A stretch of DNA of 64,000 nt from an uncultured Bacteroidales bacterium (GCA_944321895.1 CALUNA010000014.1:1-64000); one strand, 5' to 3'. Counted from the first letter of the stretch, positions 1 to 8,596 are shown. Notes: generated by a model from the sequence alone, not told the origin. Program-made: numbers and translations.

Positions 1-272
1 TAAATTCTGATTTATATGTCTTTATTTTTTGCTGCTTTGGAAAAGCGGGAGCGGATGCTGGTGACTTTATCCCTTGTCAGCCGTTCCGGTTTTGCTGCAA
101 AAAGACGCAACATAGTCGGATAAGCCGCATTTTTTTTCTGTGGGCAGTCCGGCAGGAATGGTAACCGGATAGTTGGGGAACTTGGGTGTATGTGGGAAGA
201 TGACAGGGTAAAGGGGGATTCTTTTTGCGGGCTGAGTATGGATTTTTTTATCCGCCTGACAAAAAGATTTTT

Positions 273-349
273 GGAAAAGTGTAGGGTTGTAGGGGTTATT
301 TTCATGGAAAAGTGTATATTTGCATCGCAAAATATCATGGAAAAGTGTA
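273..349 (+). repeat. Three GGAAAAGTGTA direct repeats at 33-bp period
   Basis: The 11-mer GGAAAAGTGTA occurs at 273-283, 306-316 and 339-349, so the starts are exactly 33 bp apart. Copies 2 and 3 are both preceded by TCAT. Copy 2 runs into the -7 box at 315-322 and copy 3 ends 6 bp before the chosen ATG at 356. The spacers are unlike each other, so only the short motif is conserved. A spacing close to three helical turns fits a protein-binding operator on one face of the DNA, possibly autoregulatory. Confidence 0.75.
315..322 (+). promoter_or_regulatory. -7 box TATATTTG for the AAA ATPase gene
   Basis: The box matches the Bacteroidota consensus TAnnTTTG and lies 33 bp before the ATG at 356. 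Its first two bases are the last two of repeat copy 2. No TTTG -33 element is visible at the usual distance, which leaves room for regulator dependence. Confidence 0.55.
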
Positions 350-355
350 AAGGCG

Positions 356-1714
356 ATGCTGTACAGGAAGATCAGATCATATATTGAAGACTATCTGAGG
401 TCGAATGAGGACAAGATTCTCATTATTGAAGGCGCGAGGCAAATAGGTAAGTCATACATCATCAGGGATGCAGGCAAAGAACTTTATGATAATTTTGTTG
501 AGATAAACTTCGTTGCCGATGATGAAGGAGAAAAGATTTTCAAGAATGTCCATACGACTGAAGAGTTTTATCTGAAGTTAAGCATGATTGCAGGCTCCAA
601 GCTGGACAGGTATGAAAACACACTGGTATTTATTGATGAAATTCAGCAATATCCACAATACCTGACCATGCTCAAATTTTTGAGGGAAGAGCGTCGGTAC
701 AGATTTATCAGTAGCGGGAGTCTGCTCGGCATAGCTTTGAAAGGGACTGTTTCCGTACCGATCGGGAGTGTTATACTCAAGAAGATGTACCAACTTGATT
801 TTGAGGAATTTCTGGTTGCAAATGGTTTCGGCAGGGTTGCTATTGACCATTTGAGAAAATCCTTTGAAACGAAAGATTCGTTGGCGCAGGATGTTCACGA
901 CAAGGTTCTTGGACTTTTTAAAAGGTATCTTCTTGTTGGTGGAATGCCTGATGCTGTCAATGAATATCTGGAAACTCGTAATATTGTCAAAGTGAGAGAG
1001 ATACAGGAAGCCATCCGGGTTCTGTATGGCATAGATGCTTCACGTTATGAAGAAGTGGCAGCCAGAAAGTTGCATATCCGTCGTATATATGATATGATTC
1101 CGTCCCAGATGGAAAACAAGAAGAAGCGGATTGTGGTGAAGGATATACAAGACAGGAAAGGGGATCGATTCAGCAATTATACTGAAGAGTTTGAGTATCT
1201 GATTAGTTCTGGTATTACGATAGCATCATATGCCATCAGCAATCCGAAATTTCCTTTGGCCGAATCGCAACAGAAAAATCTGCTGAAGCTGTATATGAAT
1301 GATGTCGGCATGCTGAGCTCCCAATTGTACCAGTACAATGTGCAGCCTGTCTTGAACGATATAAGCAGTATTAATCTTGGCTCCGTATATGAAAGTGTGG
1401 TAGCACAAGAACTGAAGGCTCATTACAACAACTTGTTTTACTACGACAACAAGCAGAAAGGAGAGGTCGATTTCCTTGTAGATGATATCAGTACAATGAG
1501 TGTTTTGCCTATTGAGGTCAAGTCCGGAAAGGATTATGCTGTCCATAGTGCATTGGATAACCTGATGTCCGTTCCGGATTACCACATCGTTTCATCTATT
1601 GTTTTGTCAAACGAAAGGGAAATCAAGCAAAAAGGCAAGGTCTTATATCTTCCAATCTATCATGTAATGTTTCTGGAGAATAAAATGCCAGGAAAGGATG
1701 ATTTGTACTTCTAA
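356..1714 (+). CDS. AAA ATPase with DUF4143-type C-terminal domain
   Basis: This 452-residue protein belongs to the widespread AAA_14/DUF4143 family, whose cellular role is unsettled. Walker A is GARQIGKS at about residues 26-33 and Walker B is LVFIDEIQ at about 90-97. The C-terminal part has GEVDFLV followed by PIEVKSG, an arrangement like the PD-(D/E)XK nuclease fold. An upstream in-frame ATG at 320 would lie inside the -7 box, so the ATG at 356, preceded by an AAAG-rich stretch, is preferred. The gene stands alone, with no partner gene. Members of this family are often patchily distributed and suspected of moving between genomes. The function is not known. Confidence 0.85.
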   Translation: MLYRKIRSYIEDYLRSNEDKILIIEGARQIGKSYIIRDAGKELYDNFVEINFVADDEGEKIFKNVHTTEEFYLKLSMIAGSKLDRYENTLVFIDEIQQYPQYLTMLKFLREERRYRFISSGSLLGIALKGTVSVPIGSVILKKMYQLDFEEFLVANGFGRVAIDHLRKSFETKDSLAQDVHDKVLGLFKRYLLVGGMPDAVNEYLETRNIVKVREIQEAIRVLYGIDASRYEEVAARKLHIRRIYDMIPSQMENKKKRIVVKDIQDRKGDRFSNYTEEFEYLISSGITIASYAISNPKFPLAESQQKNLLKLYMNDVGMLSSQLYQYNVQPVLNDISSINLGSVYESVVAQELKAHYNNLFYYDNKQKGEVDFLVDDISTMSVLPIEVKSGKDYAVHSALDNLMSVPDYHIVSSIVLSNEREIKQKGKVLYLPIYHVMFLENKMPGKDDLYF

Positions 1715-2076
1715 TCATGATATGAAAAAGACTCAATAAGTCAATCATAGCTGTATTTTAGGAATGTAATTTATAACGCCAGAAAACCATCTTCCACGAA
1801 AACAAGGATTAAGGCTGCGTAGCTGTAATAATTATAACGTGAATCCGACTTGTCATTTGTTGTACTCGTGTTGTTTTACAGCCAAAGCATCAGAAAGCTT
1901 GCAGAAATTATCCGGTATTCAAAATAATTCCGTAACTTTGTCCACGGTAATCAGGGCTGTTATTGTCCGTAATTCTTTGTTCTTAGTACCATAGAGATAT
2001 GACATTCCTTGTTGATTATCAATTTTTTTCAGCTACTTATAATCTGTTGAGCTAACATTAATACAAAACTTAAAAC
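1715..2076. other. Intergenic region, no gene seen
   Basis: This 362-base AT-rich spacer has no supported open frame. The only signal noted is a TAACTTTG box at 1933-1940 that could start transcription of the leucine-rich repeat gene, which would give a leader of about 130 bases. No strong terminator was found after the ATPase gene. Confidence 0.5.
1933..1940 (+). promoter_or_regulatory. Candidate -7 box TAACTTTG
   Basis: It matches TAnnTTTG and lies 137 bp before the next start codon. No -33 TTTG is seen, and the long leader makes this a tentative assignment. Confidence 0.3.
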
Positions 2077-3567
2077 ATGAAAAAATCTACATTGTTGTTT
2101 GTTGCCGGCGCCTTGACATTGTTTTGCGGCCGGATGTTTGCATTTGAATATCAAGGATTGAACTATTCTGTTCTGTCGGAAGAAAAAATGACGGTCAGTG
2201 TTTCCAGGGGCTCTGCCGATCCGGTTGGTGCTCTGGTCATTCCAGAAAAAGTGTATGATGGTGACAAGGAATATACGGTGACTGAGGTTGCAGCACTGGG
2301 ATTTGCAAGGTGTCAGCAACTGACATCTGTTGAAATGCCGAATACGGTAACCGTACTGAACAATGATTGTTTCATGACGTGTAGTGCGCTTGCGGATGTT
2401 GTCCTCTCAAACAGCCTGAAGACGATAGGCAGGTTTGCGTTCAACGGAAGCAAAATAGAATCCATAACCTTGCCTGTGACCTTGGAAAGTATCGGAAATC
2501 AGGCTTTCTGCAATTGTTTTGATTTGAGGGAGTTTGTTATGGATGGCACTGGGAAGTATTTTTCGGTTGAGGATGGTGTTTTGTTCAATGCCGATAAGAC
2601 TATGCTGGTTTCATATCCGAATATGAAAGGCGATACCTATGTTATCCCTTCTTTTGTAACAACGATTGGTGAAAATGCTTTTTATTCCTGCCGTGGTCTC
2701 AAATCTGTTACTGTTGGTGATAATGTGAAATCCGTACTTGAAGGTGCATTCTATAACTGTGCTGCGCTGGAGCAAATTGTTTTGCCAAACACAGTGACAA
2801 CATTGGAAGACTGGGTGTTTGCCTATTGCAGTGCTTTGAAGTCGGCAGTCTTGCCGGACGGTATTGCTGCCATAGGTAACGACTTGTTTGCAGGCTGTGG
2901 CCGTCTGGAATCGATTGATATACCAGAAAGCGTTACAAGTATCGGCCGTCAGGCTTTTCACAGCTGCGCATCACTGAAAAACGTTGGCTGGAGCAAGAAT
3001 ATAGAAACTGTCGCTTCCGAAGCGTTTTCCGGTTGCCGGTCACTGACAGAGATGGTCCTTTCTTCTCCTGTAACTGAAATCGGTCTGGAAGCTTTCTACG
3101 GCTGTGCCAGTATGAAGAAGCTGGTGTTGCCGGCCGAGCTTGAGTATCTGGCAGATGCGATTATCCTTGATTGTGTTGAACTTGATACTGTTGCATGTTA
3201 TGCAACTGTACCTCCTACATGCGCTCAATGGGTGTTTGAGGGGCTTCCTGAAAACTGCAAACTGTATGTGCCCGAGGACACAATGGAAGATTATTCAAAG
3301 GCTTCCGGTTGGAACAAGTTTAAATATATATATGAAATAAAGTCCACCGGAATAGAATCAGCCCAATATGAGCCGTTCAGCATCTATGCGGCCGGACATA
3401 CCCTGGTTATTGATAATTTGCCTGTTCCTGAAACAGTAACTGTCTATAATCTGAATGGTTGCAAGGTTGCCGAGTTCATGGCTGCGCCTGGTTGCAACAG
3501 CATGGAACTGGGTGCTGGATGTTATGTTGTCTGTTGCGCAGGTAGGAGTGTGAAGGTTGTGCTTTGA
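2077..3567 (+). CDS. Secreted BspA-like leucine-rich repeat protein, T9SS cargo
   Basis: This is a 496-residue exported surface protein. It starts with a Sec signal peptide (MKKSTLLFVAGALTLF). Tandem LRR_5 (BspA/TpLRR) repeats follow from about residue 55 to 390, visible as recurring units such as LPNTVTTLEDWVFAYCSAL and IPESVTSIGRQAFHSCASL. The last 65 residues look like a T9SS type-A sorting domain: a VYNLNGCKV core, a GCYVV strand and a short basic tail. Such proteins usually mediate adhesion or protein-protein contact, and the ligand here is unknown. The gene appears to be monocistronic. Confidence 0.9.
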   Translation: MKKSTLLFVAGALTLFCGRMFAFEYQGLNYSVLSEEKMTVSVSRGSADPVGALVIPEKVYDGDKEYTVTEVAALGFARCQQLTSVEMPNTVTVLNNDCFMTCSALADVVLSNSLKTIGRFAFNGSKIESITLPVTLESIGNQAFCNCFDLREFVMDGTGKYFSVEDGVLFNADKTMLVSYPNMKGDTYVIPSFVTTIGENAFYSCRGLKSVTVGDNVKSVLEGAFYNCAALEQIVLPNTVTTLEDWVFAYCSALKSAVLPDGIAAIGNDLFAGCGRLESIDIPESVTSIGRQAFHSCASLKNVGWSKNIETVASEAFSGCRSLTEMVLSSPVTEIGLEAFYGCASMKKLVLPAELEYLADAIILDCVELDTVACYATVPPTCAQWVFEGLPENCKLYVPEDTMEDYSKASGWNKFKYIYEIKSTGIESAQYEPFSIYAAGHTLVIDNLPVPETVTVYNLNGCKVAEFMAAPGCNSMELGAGCYVVCCAGRSVKVVL

Positions 3568-3873
3568 CCGTTGTTTGTTTGGGCGGCATAATATTGCATC
3601 CGGCAATTCGTAAGGCTATTCATGCCTTTGTTTTCAAAACATTTTCCTTGCTTACCAATATTCGACACATACGGTTTTAACCGTATGTGTCTGTGTATGT
3701 TTGCAAAAAGCGATAACATCCGCCTTCAATGTTTGTCCGACCTTTTGTTCCGATAGACTGGCATATTGACTCAAAAAAAGGAATGGGCTGGATTTTATAA
3801 AGCTTTTTGCCGGTACTGATTCCGTGGATAATATCTGGAATCGGTTTGCTGTGTTTTTATAGAAATCCCTGTT
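3568..3873. other. Convergent intergenic region with perfect palindrome
   Basis: This 306-base stretch lies between the converging leucine-rich repeat gene and the methylase operon. It has no supported gene. Its only clear structure is the 12-bp-stem palindrome at 3665-3690. Confidence 0.6.
3665..3690. terminator. Perfect hairpin, likely bidirectional terminator
   Basis: Arms ACACATACGGTT (3665-3676) and AACCGTATGTGT (3679-3690) pair perfectly over 12 bp around a TT spacer. There is no long T tract on either side. Its place between convergent genes suggests termination, but a protein-binding palindrome is also possible. Confidence 0.5.
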
Positions 3874-4752
3874 TCAGAATGGCAAGTCGTAACCGCGTGT
3901 GTTATCTTCACATACCATATTTGAAATATGGCTGTTGTTGGTAGTTGCAATGTCCTTTATTTTATTGCGGAATAGTGCGAAAGTAGTAGTGTTTTCAATT
4001 TCTTTTTTTCTATTCCGGCTGATGTTCAGATATTCTTCCTCTTTATCAATTCCTAAAAAGCGTCTTCTGAGCAGATTGGCGGCAATGCCTGTGGTGCTGC
4101 TGCCCGTAAAAGGGTCGAGAATCCAAGCGCCGCTGTGGGTCGATGCTAAAATGATACGCGACAATACGGCCAAAGGTTTTTGTGTGGGATGTTTTCCACA
4201 CGATTTTTCCCAACGGGCAATGGCGGGCAAATGCCATACGTCTGTCATTTGCTTGTTGTCGTTGATTTTTTTCATAATGTCATAGTTGTAACAATGCGGA
4301 ATCTTGGCAGATTTGCGTGCCCAAATGATAAATTCCATTGAATGTGTGAAGTAGCGGCATGAGATGTTGGGCGGTGGATTTGTTTTTGCCCATGTTATTA
4401 CATTCAGAATCTTGAACCCCTGTTCCGTCAGAATGTTAGCAATGGAAAATATATTATGATATGTGCCGCTAATCCATATTGTGCCGTTTCCCTTGAGTTT
4501 TTGTCTGCATTCGCTTATCCATTTCCGGTTGAAGGTGTCCATGTATTCTGGAGTGCCTCCTTTGTCCCAATCTCCTTTGTCAACGCAAACCACTTTGCCA
4601 CTTTGTACGCTTATGCCTCCATTGCTCAAGAAATAGGGTGGGTCGGCAAATATCATGTCGAATTTGAAATTGAATTGTTTTAGCAGTTCGATGCAATCAC
4701 CGTGGAGCAGTGTGAAGGCGCAGTCAGGAGAACGGAAGAACGGGGTAATCAT
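3874..4752 (-). CDS. DNA methyltransferase, N6/N4 (DpnA-like)
   Basis: This 292-residue methyltransferase has the catalytic motif DPPY at residues 37-40 and the AdoMet-binding motif DPFTGSSTTG at 213-222, with HPTQKP at 188-193. DPPY before the binding motif is the beta-class order. It is the last gene of a leftward operon. Its ATG lies three bases past the stop of the endonuclease fragment. In DpnII-type systems a second methylase of this type (DpnA) acts with a Dam-like enzyme on GATC. The same division of labour is inferred here from gene order. Target specificity cannot be read directly from the sequence. Confidence 0.85.
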   Translation of the reverse strand: MITPFFRSPDCAFTLLHGDCIELLKQFNFKFDMIFADPPYFLSNGGISVQSGKVVCVDKGDWDKGGTPEYMDTFNRKWISECRQKLKGNGTIWISGTYHNIFSIANILTEQGFKILNVITWAKTNPPPNISCRYFTHSMEFIIWARKSAKIPHCYNYDIMKKINDNKQMTDVWHLPAIARWEKSCGKHPTQKPLAVLSRIILASTHSGAWILDPFTGSSTTGIAANLLRRRFLGIDKEEEYLNISRNRKKEIENTTTFALFRNKIKDIATTNNSHISNMVCEDNTRGYDLPF

Positions 4753-4755
4753 TTT

Positions 4756-5453
4756 TTATTTTATAGATGACAAATCTATCTGCGGGATAATAGCGGTATT
4801 AGTATAATTTTTTTTGTAATAGAATGCACGTCGGCGTGCCATTATTGTTCCTCCTTTTCCATCGGGCGCATAAGTTTTATCTTGATTGTTTGCTCCTTTT
4901 GTTTTTGGCTCAAGATATATTCCCATGCTGCAAGATAGCTGGTCGGCGCGTCCTTCGATAATGTATTTCCGGATGTCTTCCCAATCTTTTCTGAATATGC
5001 CATTTTGCACATCGGTCGGATGATCCAGAAAATAGTCGACAATTACATAGTCATTCTGTTGGAGAGGTTTTCCGTCTTTTTTAGCAAGATACGCTACCCA
5101 GAATGTCAGGTTTATCTTGTTTCTTAATTTTGCAGTTTCCCATGTTTCCTGGGAGACTTCCATAAATTAATCATTTGAATGGCTGTTGGTTCTTTGGCTT
5201 TTATTTCTCCATTACGATTTTTTTGTAGAGGCAGGATTTTTATCTCACAACCAATTTCAGGAATGTCTGCTTCATCGCGATTATTGTTTTGGATGCCCAA
5301 CAAGTTTTCAATAATAAGTCCTGATGCGCCTTTTAACATTTTGTCTCGTTCAATACCAAGCTCATTTTTAATCTGTCCTATTGTTTTCCCTTTTGAATTG
5401 CCTATTATTTTGAATAATGGCATCATATGTTCAATAATTCTGCTGCTAATCAT
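4756..5453 (-). pseudogene. MutH/Sau3AI-like restriction endonuclease, frameshifted
   Basis: Two overlapping frames together make one nuclease. The first (5453 down to 5124, 109 residues) carries KGASGLIIEN and DIPEIGCEIK, with D63, E70 and K72 in the D-x6-E-x-K arrangement of MutH, plus E49 fourteen residues before D63 as in MutH. The second (5163 down to 4756, 135 residues) carries the family's C-terminal half: WETAKLRNKIN, LSCSMGIYLEPK and RRRAFYYKKNYT. Continuity is lost by one base near 5163-5170, where MIN should lead into MEVSQETWE. The second frame has no ribosome binding site of its own. MutH/Sau3AI enzymes cut GATC. Alternatives are a sequencing error, a two-part enzyme or ribosomal slippage. 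Confidence 0.8.
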
Positions 5454-5454
5454 A

Positions 5455-6387
5455 TTAAACTAATAAGTAAGGTTTGTCTATTTCGTAATTTCTAATGAGC
5501 AGTTCAGACAATTTGCCTCTTTTTTCAGGATTAGCATTGACCATTCTAGTTGCCATTACTCTTAGAATATGATATTCCTTATATATGTTGTCAAAGAAAT
5601 TGTCATTATTGTCTTTGCCTTTTACGTCTGAATTGCTTAAAATAAAATTGGCTTTACATTTTGTTATTTTATGGCAAAAGTTACGTAACCGGATTTGTTC
5701 TTCATCATTAAATTCTTCTTTGGCATAAGAATTAAAAGAAGAGGTTCTGCTTAAAGGTTTGTATGGAGGATCAAAATAGAATAAGCTATTAGGAGAAGCA
5801 TAAATATCTGTTTTTGCAAAATCACCGCATAAGATTTCCACTTTTTGGAGAATTAAAGAATCAGCAAGAATTGTATCTTCATCACAGATTTTGGGGTTTG
5901 GGTATTTGCCATGAGGAACATTAAAATATCCTCTTGAATTAACTCTATATAAACCATTAAAACAAGTCCTGTTTAAAAAAATGAATAAGGAAGCTGTTTC
6001 CGTCTCTGATAAATTTTCTGTATTGTATATATTACGTTTTTCCAGGTAATAGATTTTTCTGTCTTCTTCTTTCAGTTGTATGTATTCATTCTGTAGTTTG
6101 TGTAATAAAGAAATGATTTGACTCGGCTGTTCTTTAACTACTTTATATGTAGTCATGAGCTGGGGATTGATATCGTTTATGACAGCTTTTTTTATATTAG
6201 GATATTTTTGTAGTATCCAAAATAAAACAGCTCCTCCACCAACAAATGGTTCGATGTAGGTCATTTCTTGTCCGTCTAATAGCTGAGAAGGTAAAGATTG
6301 CTCTATGTCTTGTAGTAGTTGGGTTTTCCCTCCAGCCCATTTGACAAAAGGTTTTGTATTTCGTTTTGATATATAACTGTAGCTCAT
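5455..6387 (-). CDS. dam: Dam/DpnM-like adenine-N6 methyltransferase (GATC)
   Basis: This 310-residue D12-class methylase has FVKWAGGKTQLL at 14-25, EPFVGGGAV at 46-54, NRTCFNGLYRVNSRGYFNVP around 139-158 and DPPYKPLS at 206-213. This set is characteristic of Dam and DpnM, which methylate adenine in GATC. It is the first gene of the leftward restriction-modification operon. Its stop is one base from the start of the endonuclease frame. The three genes are visibly more AT-rich than the flanking genes, which suggests acquisition by transfer. The enzyme class is secure. The GATC specificity is inferred from family resemblance. Confidence 0.9.
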   Translation of the reverse strand: MSYSYISKRNTKPFVKWAGGKTQLLQDIEQSLPSQLLDGQEMTYIEPFVGGGAVLFWILQKYPNIKKAVINDINPQLMTTYKVVKEQPSQIISLLHKLQNEYIQLKEEDRKIYYLEKRNIYNTENLSETETASLFIFLNRTCFNGLYRVNSRGYFNVPHGKYPNPKICDEDTILADSLILQKVEILCGDFAKTDIYASPNSLFYFDPPYKPLSRTSSFNSYAKEEFNDEEQIRLRNFCHKITKCKANFILSNSDVKGKDNNDNFFDNIYKEYHILRVMATRMVNANPEKRGKLSELLIRNYEIDKPYLLV

Positions 6388-6418
6388 AGTTTAGTCATTG
6401 AACACTTTTACTTCGTTA

Positions 6419-6426
6419 CAAAAGTA
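6419..6426 (-). promoter_or_regulatory. -7 box TACTTTTG for the restriction-modification operon
   Basis: On the minus strand the sequence reads TACTTTTG, 31 bases before the methylase ATG at 6387. It matches the Bacteroidota -7 consensus. Confidence 0.6.
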
Positions 6427-6539
6427 TTGATTTTATTGGAAATGCAAAAACATAAGTCAGCGAATATAAAACTTTTTCTGTCCGGTTTTTGTTTTGCGGC
6501 GGTGTGTGTTCATGTGCATGATAAATCGCGGAATTTGTG

Positions 6540-6547
6540 TACCTTTG
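6540..6547 (+). promoter_or_regulatory. -7 box TACCTTTG for the lytic transglycosylase
   Basis: The box matches TAnnTTTG and overlaps an in-frame GTG at 6537, which rules that codon out as the start and supports the ATG at 6576. Confidence 0.65.
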
Positions 6548-6575
6548 CGCTTTGTTGATTAAAAAAGGAATGTAC

Positions 6576-7493
6576 ATGCAAGGTGTTGTTTTCCGGGCGG
6601 TTATCTGCCTGTGTTTTTGGGGAGTCGGTTTGGCGGCCGCGGCGCAGCCTACTGTTTCGCTTCCGGTTCCCGGGAGTGTGGAGTTTTGCGGACAGACCAT
6701 TGATTTGTCGCGCTACGACATGCGCGAGCGTTTTGACCGTGAGCAGCTGGCTTTCATGTACATGCACTCTTCCAGTATTCAGCTGGTCAAGCGCGCCAAC
6801 CGCTATTTTCCCATTATCGAGCCGATATTGAAGCGCAACGGCATTCCTGATGATCTGAAATACCTGGCGGTGATAGAAAGCGGTCTGAATCCGCGTGCCG
6901 TATCGCCGGCCAAGGCGGCGGGATTGTGGCAGTTTATGGCCAAGACGGCGCAGCAGTACGGTCTGGAAGTGAACAGCGAGGTAGACGAGCGCTATCATGT
7001 GGAGAAAGCCACGGTAGCGGTCTGCCAGTATTTGAAAGATGCGTATGCCCGTTTCGGCGACTGGCCGACGACCTGTGCGTCCTACAACGCGGGGCAGGCA
7101 CGCATCTCGACCGAACAGGACAAACAGCAGGTGCAAAGTTCGTTCGACATGCTGCTTGTGAGCGAGACGAGCCGTTACGTATTCCGTATCCTGGCGGCCA
7201 AATCGTTCCTTGAAAATCCGTCGGCCTACAATTTTCATTTCAAGAAGGAGCATTTCTACCACACCGTGCGCACGAAAGATGTGGTGGTCAATACTTCCGT
7301 GCCTGATTGGGCGGCGTGGGCCAAGGAACACGGCATAACCTATTCGCAACTGAAGGATTTCAATCCGTGGCTTGTGTCGCGGAGCCTGACCAATCCGCAG
7401 GGCAAGATATACACTGTCCGTGTGCCGTTGAAGGAAGATTTGCATTTCAATATCCAGAAAGTGCATATCCATAATACGGACTGGCTGAAATAA
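6576..7493 (+). CDS. Lytic transglycosylase (MltD/SLT type)
   Basis: This 305-residue exported murein-cleaving enzyme has a signal peptide (VVFRAVICLCFWGVGLAAAA) and then an SLT fold. The catalytic glutamate is in VIESGLNPRAVSPAKAAG (about residue 101), followed by GLWQFM and ASYNAGQ. It cleaves the MurNAc-GlcNAc bond to give 1,6-anhydro products in the periplasm. No LysM domain is evident at the C-terminus, although YTVRVPL could be a degenerate remnant. The start at 6576 has an AAAAAAGGA purine run at suitable distance. The antiporter gene follows within 15 bases, so the two are probably co-transcribed. Confidence 0.88.
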   Translation: MQGVVFRAVICLCFWGVGLAAAAQPTVSLPVPGSVEFCGQTIDLSRYDMRERFDREQLAFMYMHSSSIQLVKRANRYFPIIEPILKRNGIPDDLKYLAVIESGLNPRAVSPAKAAGLWQFMAKTAQQYGLEVNSEVDERYHVEKATVAVCQYLKDAYARFGDWPTTCASYNAGQARISTEQDKQQVQSSFDMLLVSETSRYVFRILAAKSFLENPSAYNFHFKKEHFYHTVRTKDVVVNTSVPDWAAWAKEHGITYSQLKDFNPWLVSRSLTNPQGKIYTVRVPLKEDLHFNIQKVHIHNTDWLK

Positions 7494-7507
7494 ATATTTT
7501 GAATATT

Positions 7508-8437
7508 ATGTGGTTACAATTACTTTGGATAGTCGTAGGTTTTGTTTTTCTTATCGGCGGGGCCAATTATCTGGTTGACGGTGCATCAGGTCTGGCCAAG
7601 CGTTACCATGTTCCGGATTTGGTTATCGGCCTGACGGTTGTGGCGTTCGGTACATCCGCGCCGGAGATGGTGGTCAATATTGTTGCGGCCGTGCGTGGCG
7701 CGACGGACATTGCTTTGACCAATATCATAGGCAGCAATATTATTAACGTGCTGGTCATTTTGGGCTGGGCGGCTGCGCTCTATCCGATTCCGTCGCCCAG
7801 GAGTTCGCGCATGTTCGATATTCCGCTCAGTGCGCTGGCGGGTTTCATGCTGATTTTCCTGTCGTTGGGTCCTGATGCGGAAATAGGCCGTTGGGATGGT
7901 GTTATTCTGCTGCTGGTGTTTGCCGTGTTCATGTATGTTACCGTGCGGCGCGGTTTGGATGGCACTGATACGCCGGAGAATTTCAAGCCTGTTAAGGTCT
8001 GGCTGGCCCTGTTGATGATAGTCGGCGGTTTGGTTGCGCTGGTTTTCGGCGGGCAGCTTATCGTAAATGCTTCCACGGAGCTGGCTACGGAGCTTGGTGT
8101 ACCGCAGTCTGTTATCGGTTTGACGATAGTTGCGTTGGGCACTTCGTTGCCCGAACTGGCGACTTCGGTTGTTGCGGCCTATAAAAAGAACACCGACATG
8201 GCGTTGGGGAATGTTATCGGCAGCAATATTTTCAATGTGTTTTTTGTATTGGGTATCAGTGCAGTCATTCATCCGCTTCCGGTTTATGCCAACATGTGGC
8301 AGGATGCGTTGCTTGCCGGCGGCAGCTGCCTGCTGGTGTTGTTGTTCGTCTCTACCAACAAGAAGCATCGTATTTTGCGTTCGGAGGGCATGTTAATGGT
8401 ATTGGCTTATGTCTTGTATATTATTCTTCGGCTTTGA
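7508..8437 (+). CDS. Calcium/sodium antiporter (CaCA family, YrbG-like)
   Basis: This integral membrane protein of 309 residues shows the two inverted alpha repeats of cation/Ca2+ exchangers: GLTVVAFGTSAPEMVVN near the N-terminus and GLTIVALGTSLPELATS in the second half, each followed by GSNI(I/F)N. The GTSxPE residues form the ion-binding site. Roughly ten hydrophobic segments fit the family length. An in-frame TTG at 7499 is an alternative start, but the ATG at 7508 begins the first membrane segment directly. The exact ion is not readable from sequence. A terminator follows. Confidence 0.87.
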   Translation: MWLQLLWIVVGFVFLIGGANYLVDGASGLAKRYHVPDLVIGLTVVAFGTSAPEMVVNIVAAVRGATDIALTNIIGSNIINVLVILGWAAALYPIPSPRSSRMFDIPLSALAGFMLIFLSLGPDAEIGRWDGVILLLVFAVFMYVTVRRGLDGTDTPENFKPVKVWLALLMIVGGLVALVFGGQLIVNASTELATELGVPQSVIGLTIVALGTSLPELATSVVAAYKKNTDMALGNVIGSNIFNVFFVLGISAVIHPLPVYANMWQDALLAGGSCLLVLLFVSTNKKHRILRSEGMLMVLAYVLYIILRL

Positions 8438-8461
8438 GTCCAGCCGTATTTTCTGACAGGG

Positions 8462-8486
8462 CCGGAGCATCAGCTCCGGTTTTTTT
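8462..8486 (+). terminator. Intrinsic terminator after the antiporter gene
   Basis: CCGGAGC and GCTCCGG (8462-8468, 8473-8479) pair around a four-base loop and are followed by seven T (8480-8486). Confidence 0.85.
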
Positions 8487-8537
8487 GTGTTTGTGTGTGG
8501 CTTTTGTTTGTGGGCGTATGGCGGAAACGGAGATATG

Positions 8538-8571
8538 AAACGGGCCGGTTGCATGTGCAGCCGGCCCGTTT
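8538..8571 (-). terminator. GC-rich hairpin terminator for gldJ
   Basis: AAACGGGCCGG (8538-8548) pairs with CCGGCCCGTTT (8561-8571). The hairpin lies 26 bases past the gldJ stop on the minus strand and has T residues on both sides, so it can work in both directions. Confidence 0.75.
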
Positions 8572-8596
8572 TCTGCTGTTATATTTGTTTATGGGA

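Larger units (their letters stand above)
1..355. other. Leading non-coding region with promoter repeats
   Basis: No gene can be supported here. A minus-strand open frame at 12-338 exists, but it runs through the promoter repeats of the downstream ATPase gene and shows no recognisable domain. The right part holds a short repeat array and a -7 box, listed separately. The left part could be the 3' flank of a gene outside the window. Confidence 0.5.

Noticed and set aside
12-338. 108-residue minus-strand frame at the window edge
   Set aside because: It covers the promoter and repeat array of the ATPase gene and shows no family signature. A real gene tail cannot be fully excluded.
273-349. Possible CRISPR array
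   Set aside because: The repeat is only 11 bp, the unit is 33 bp, there are three copies, there are no cas genes, and the array overlaps a promoter.
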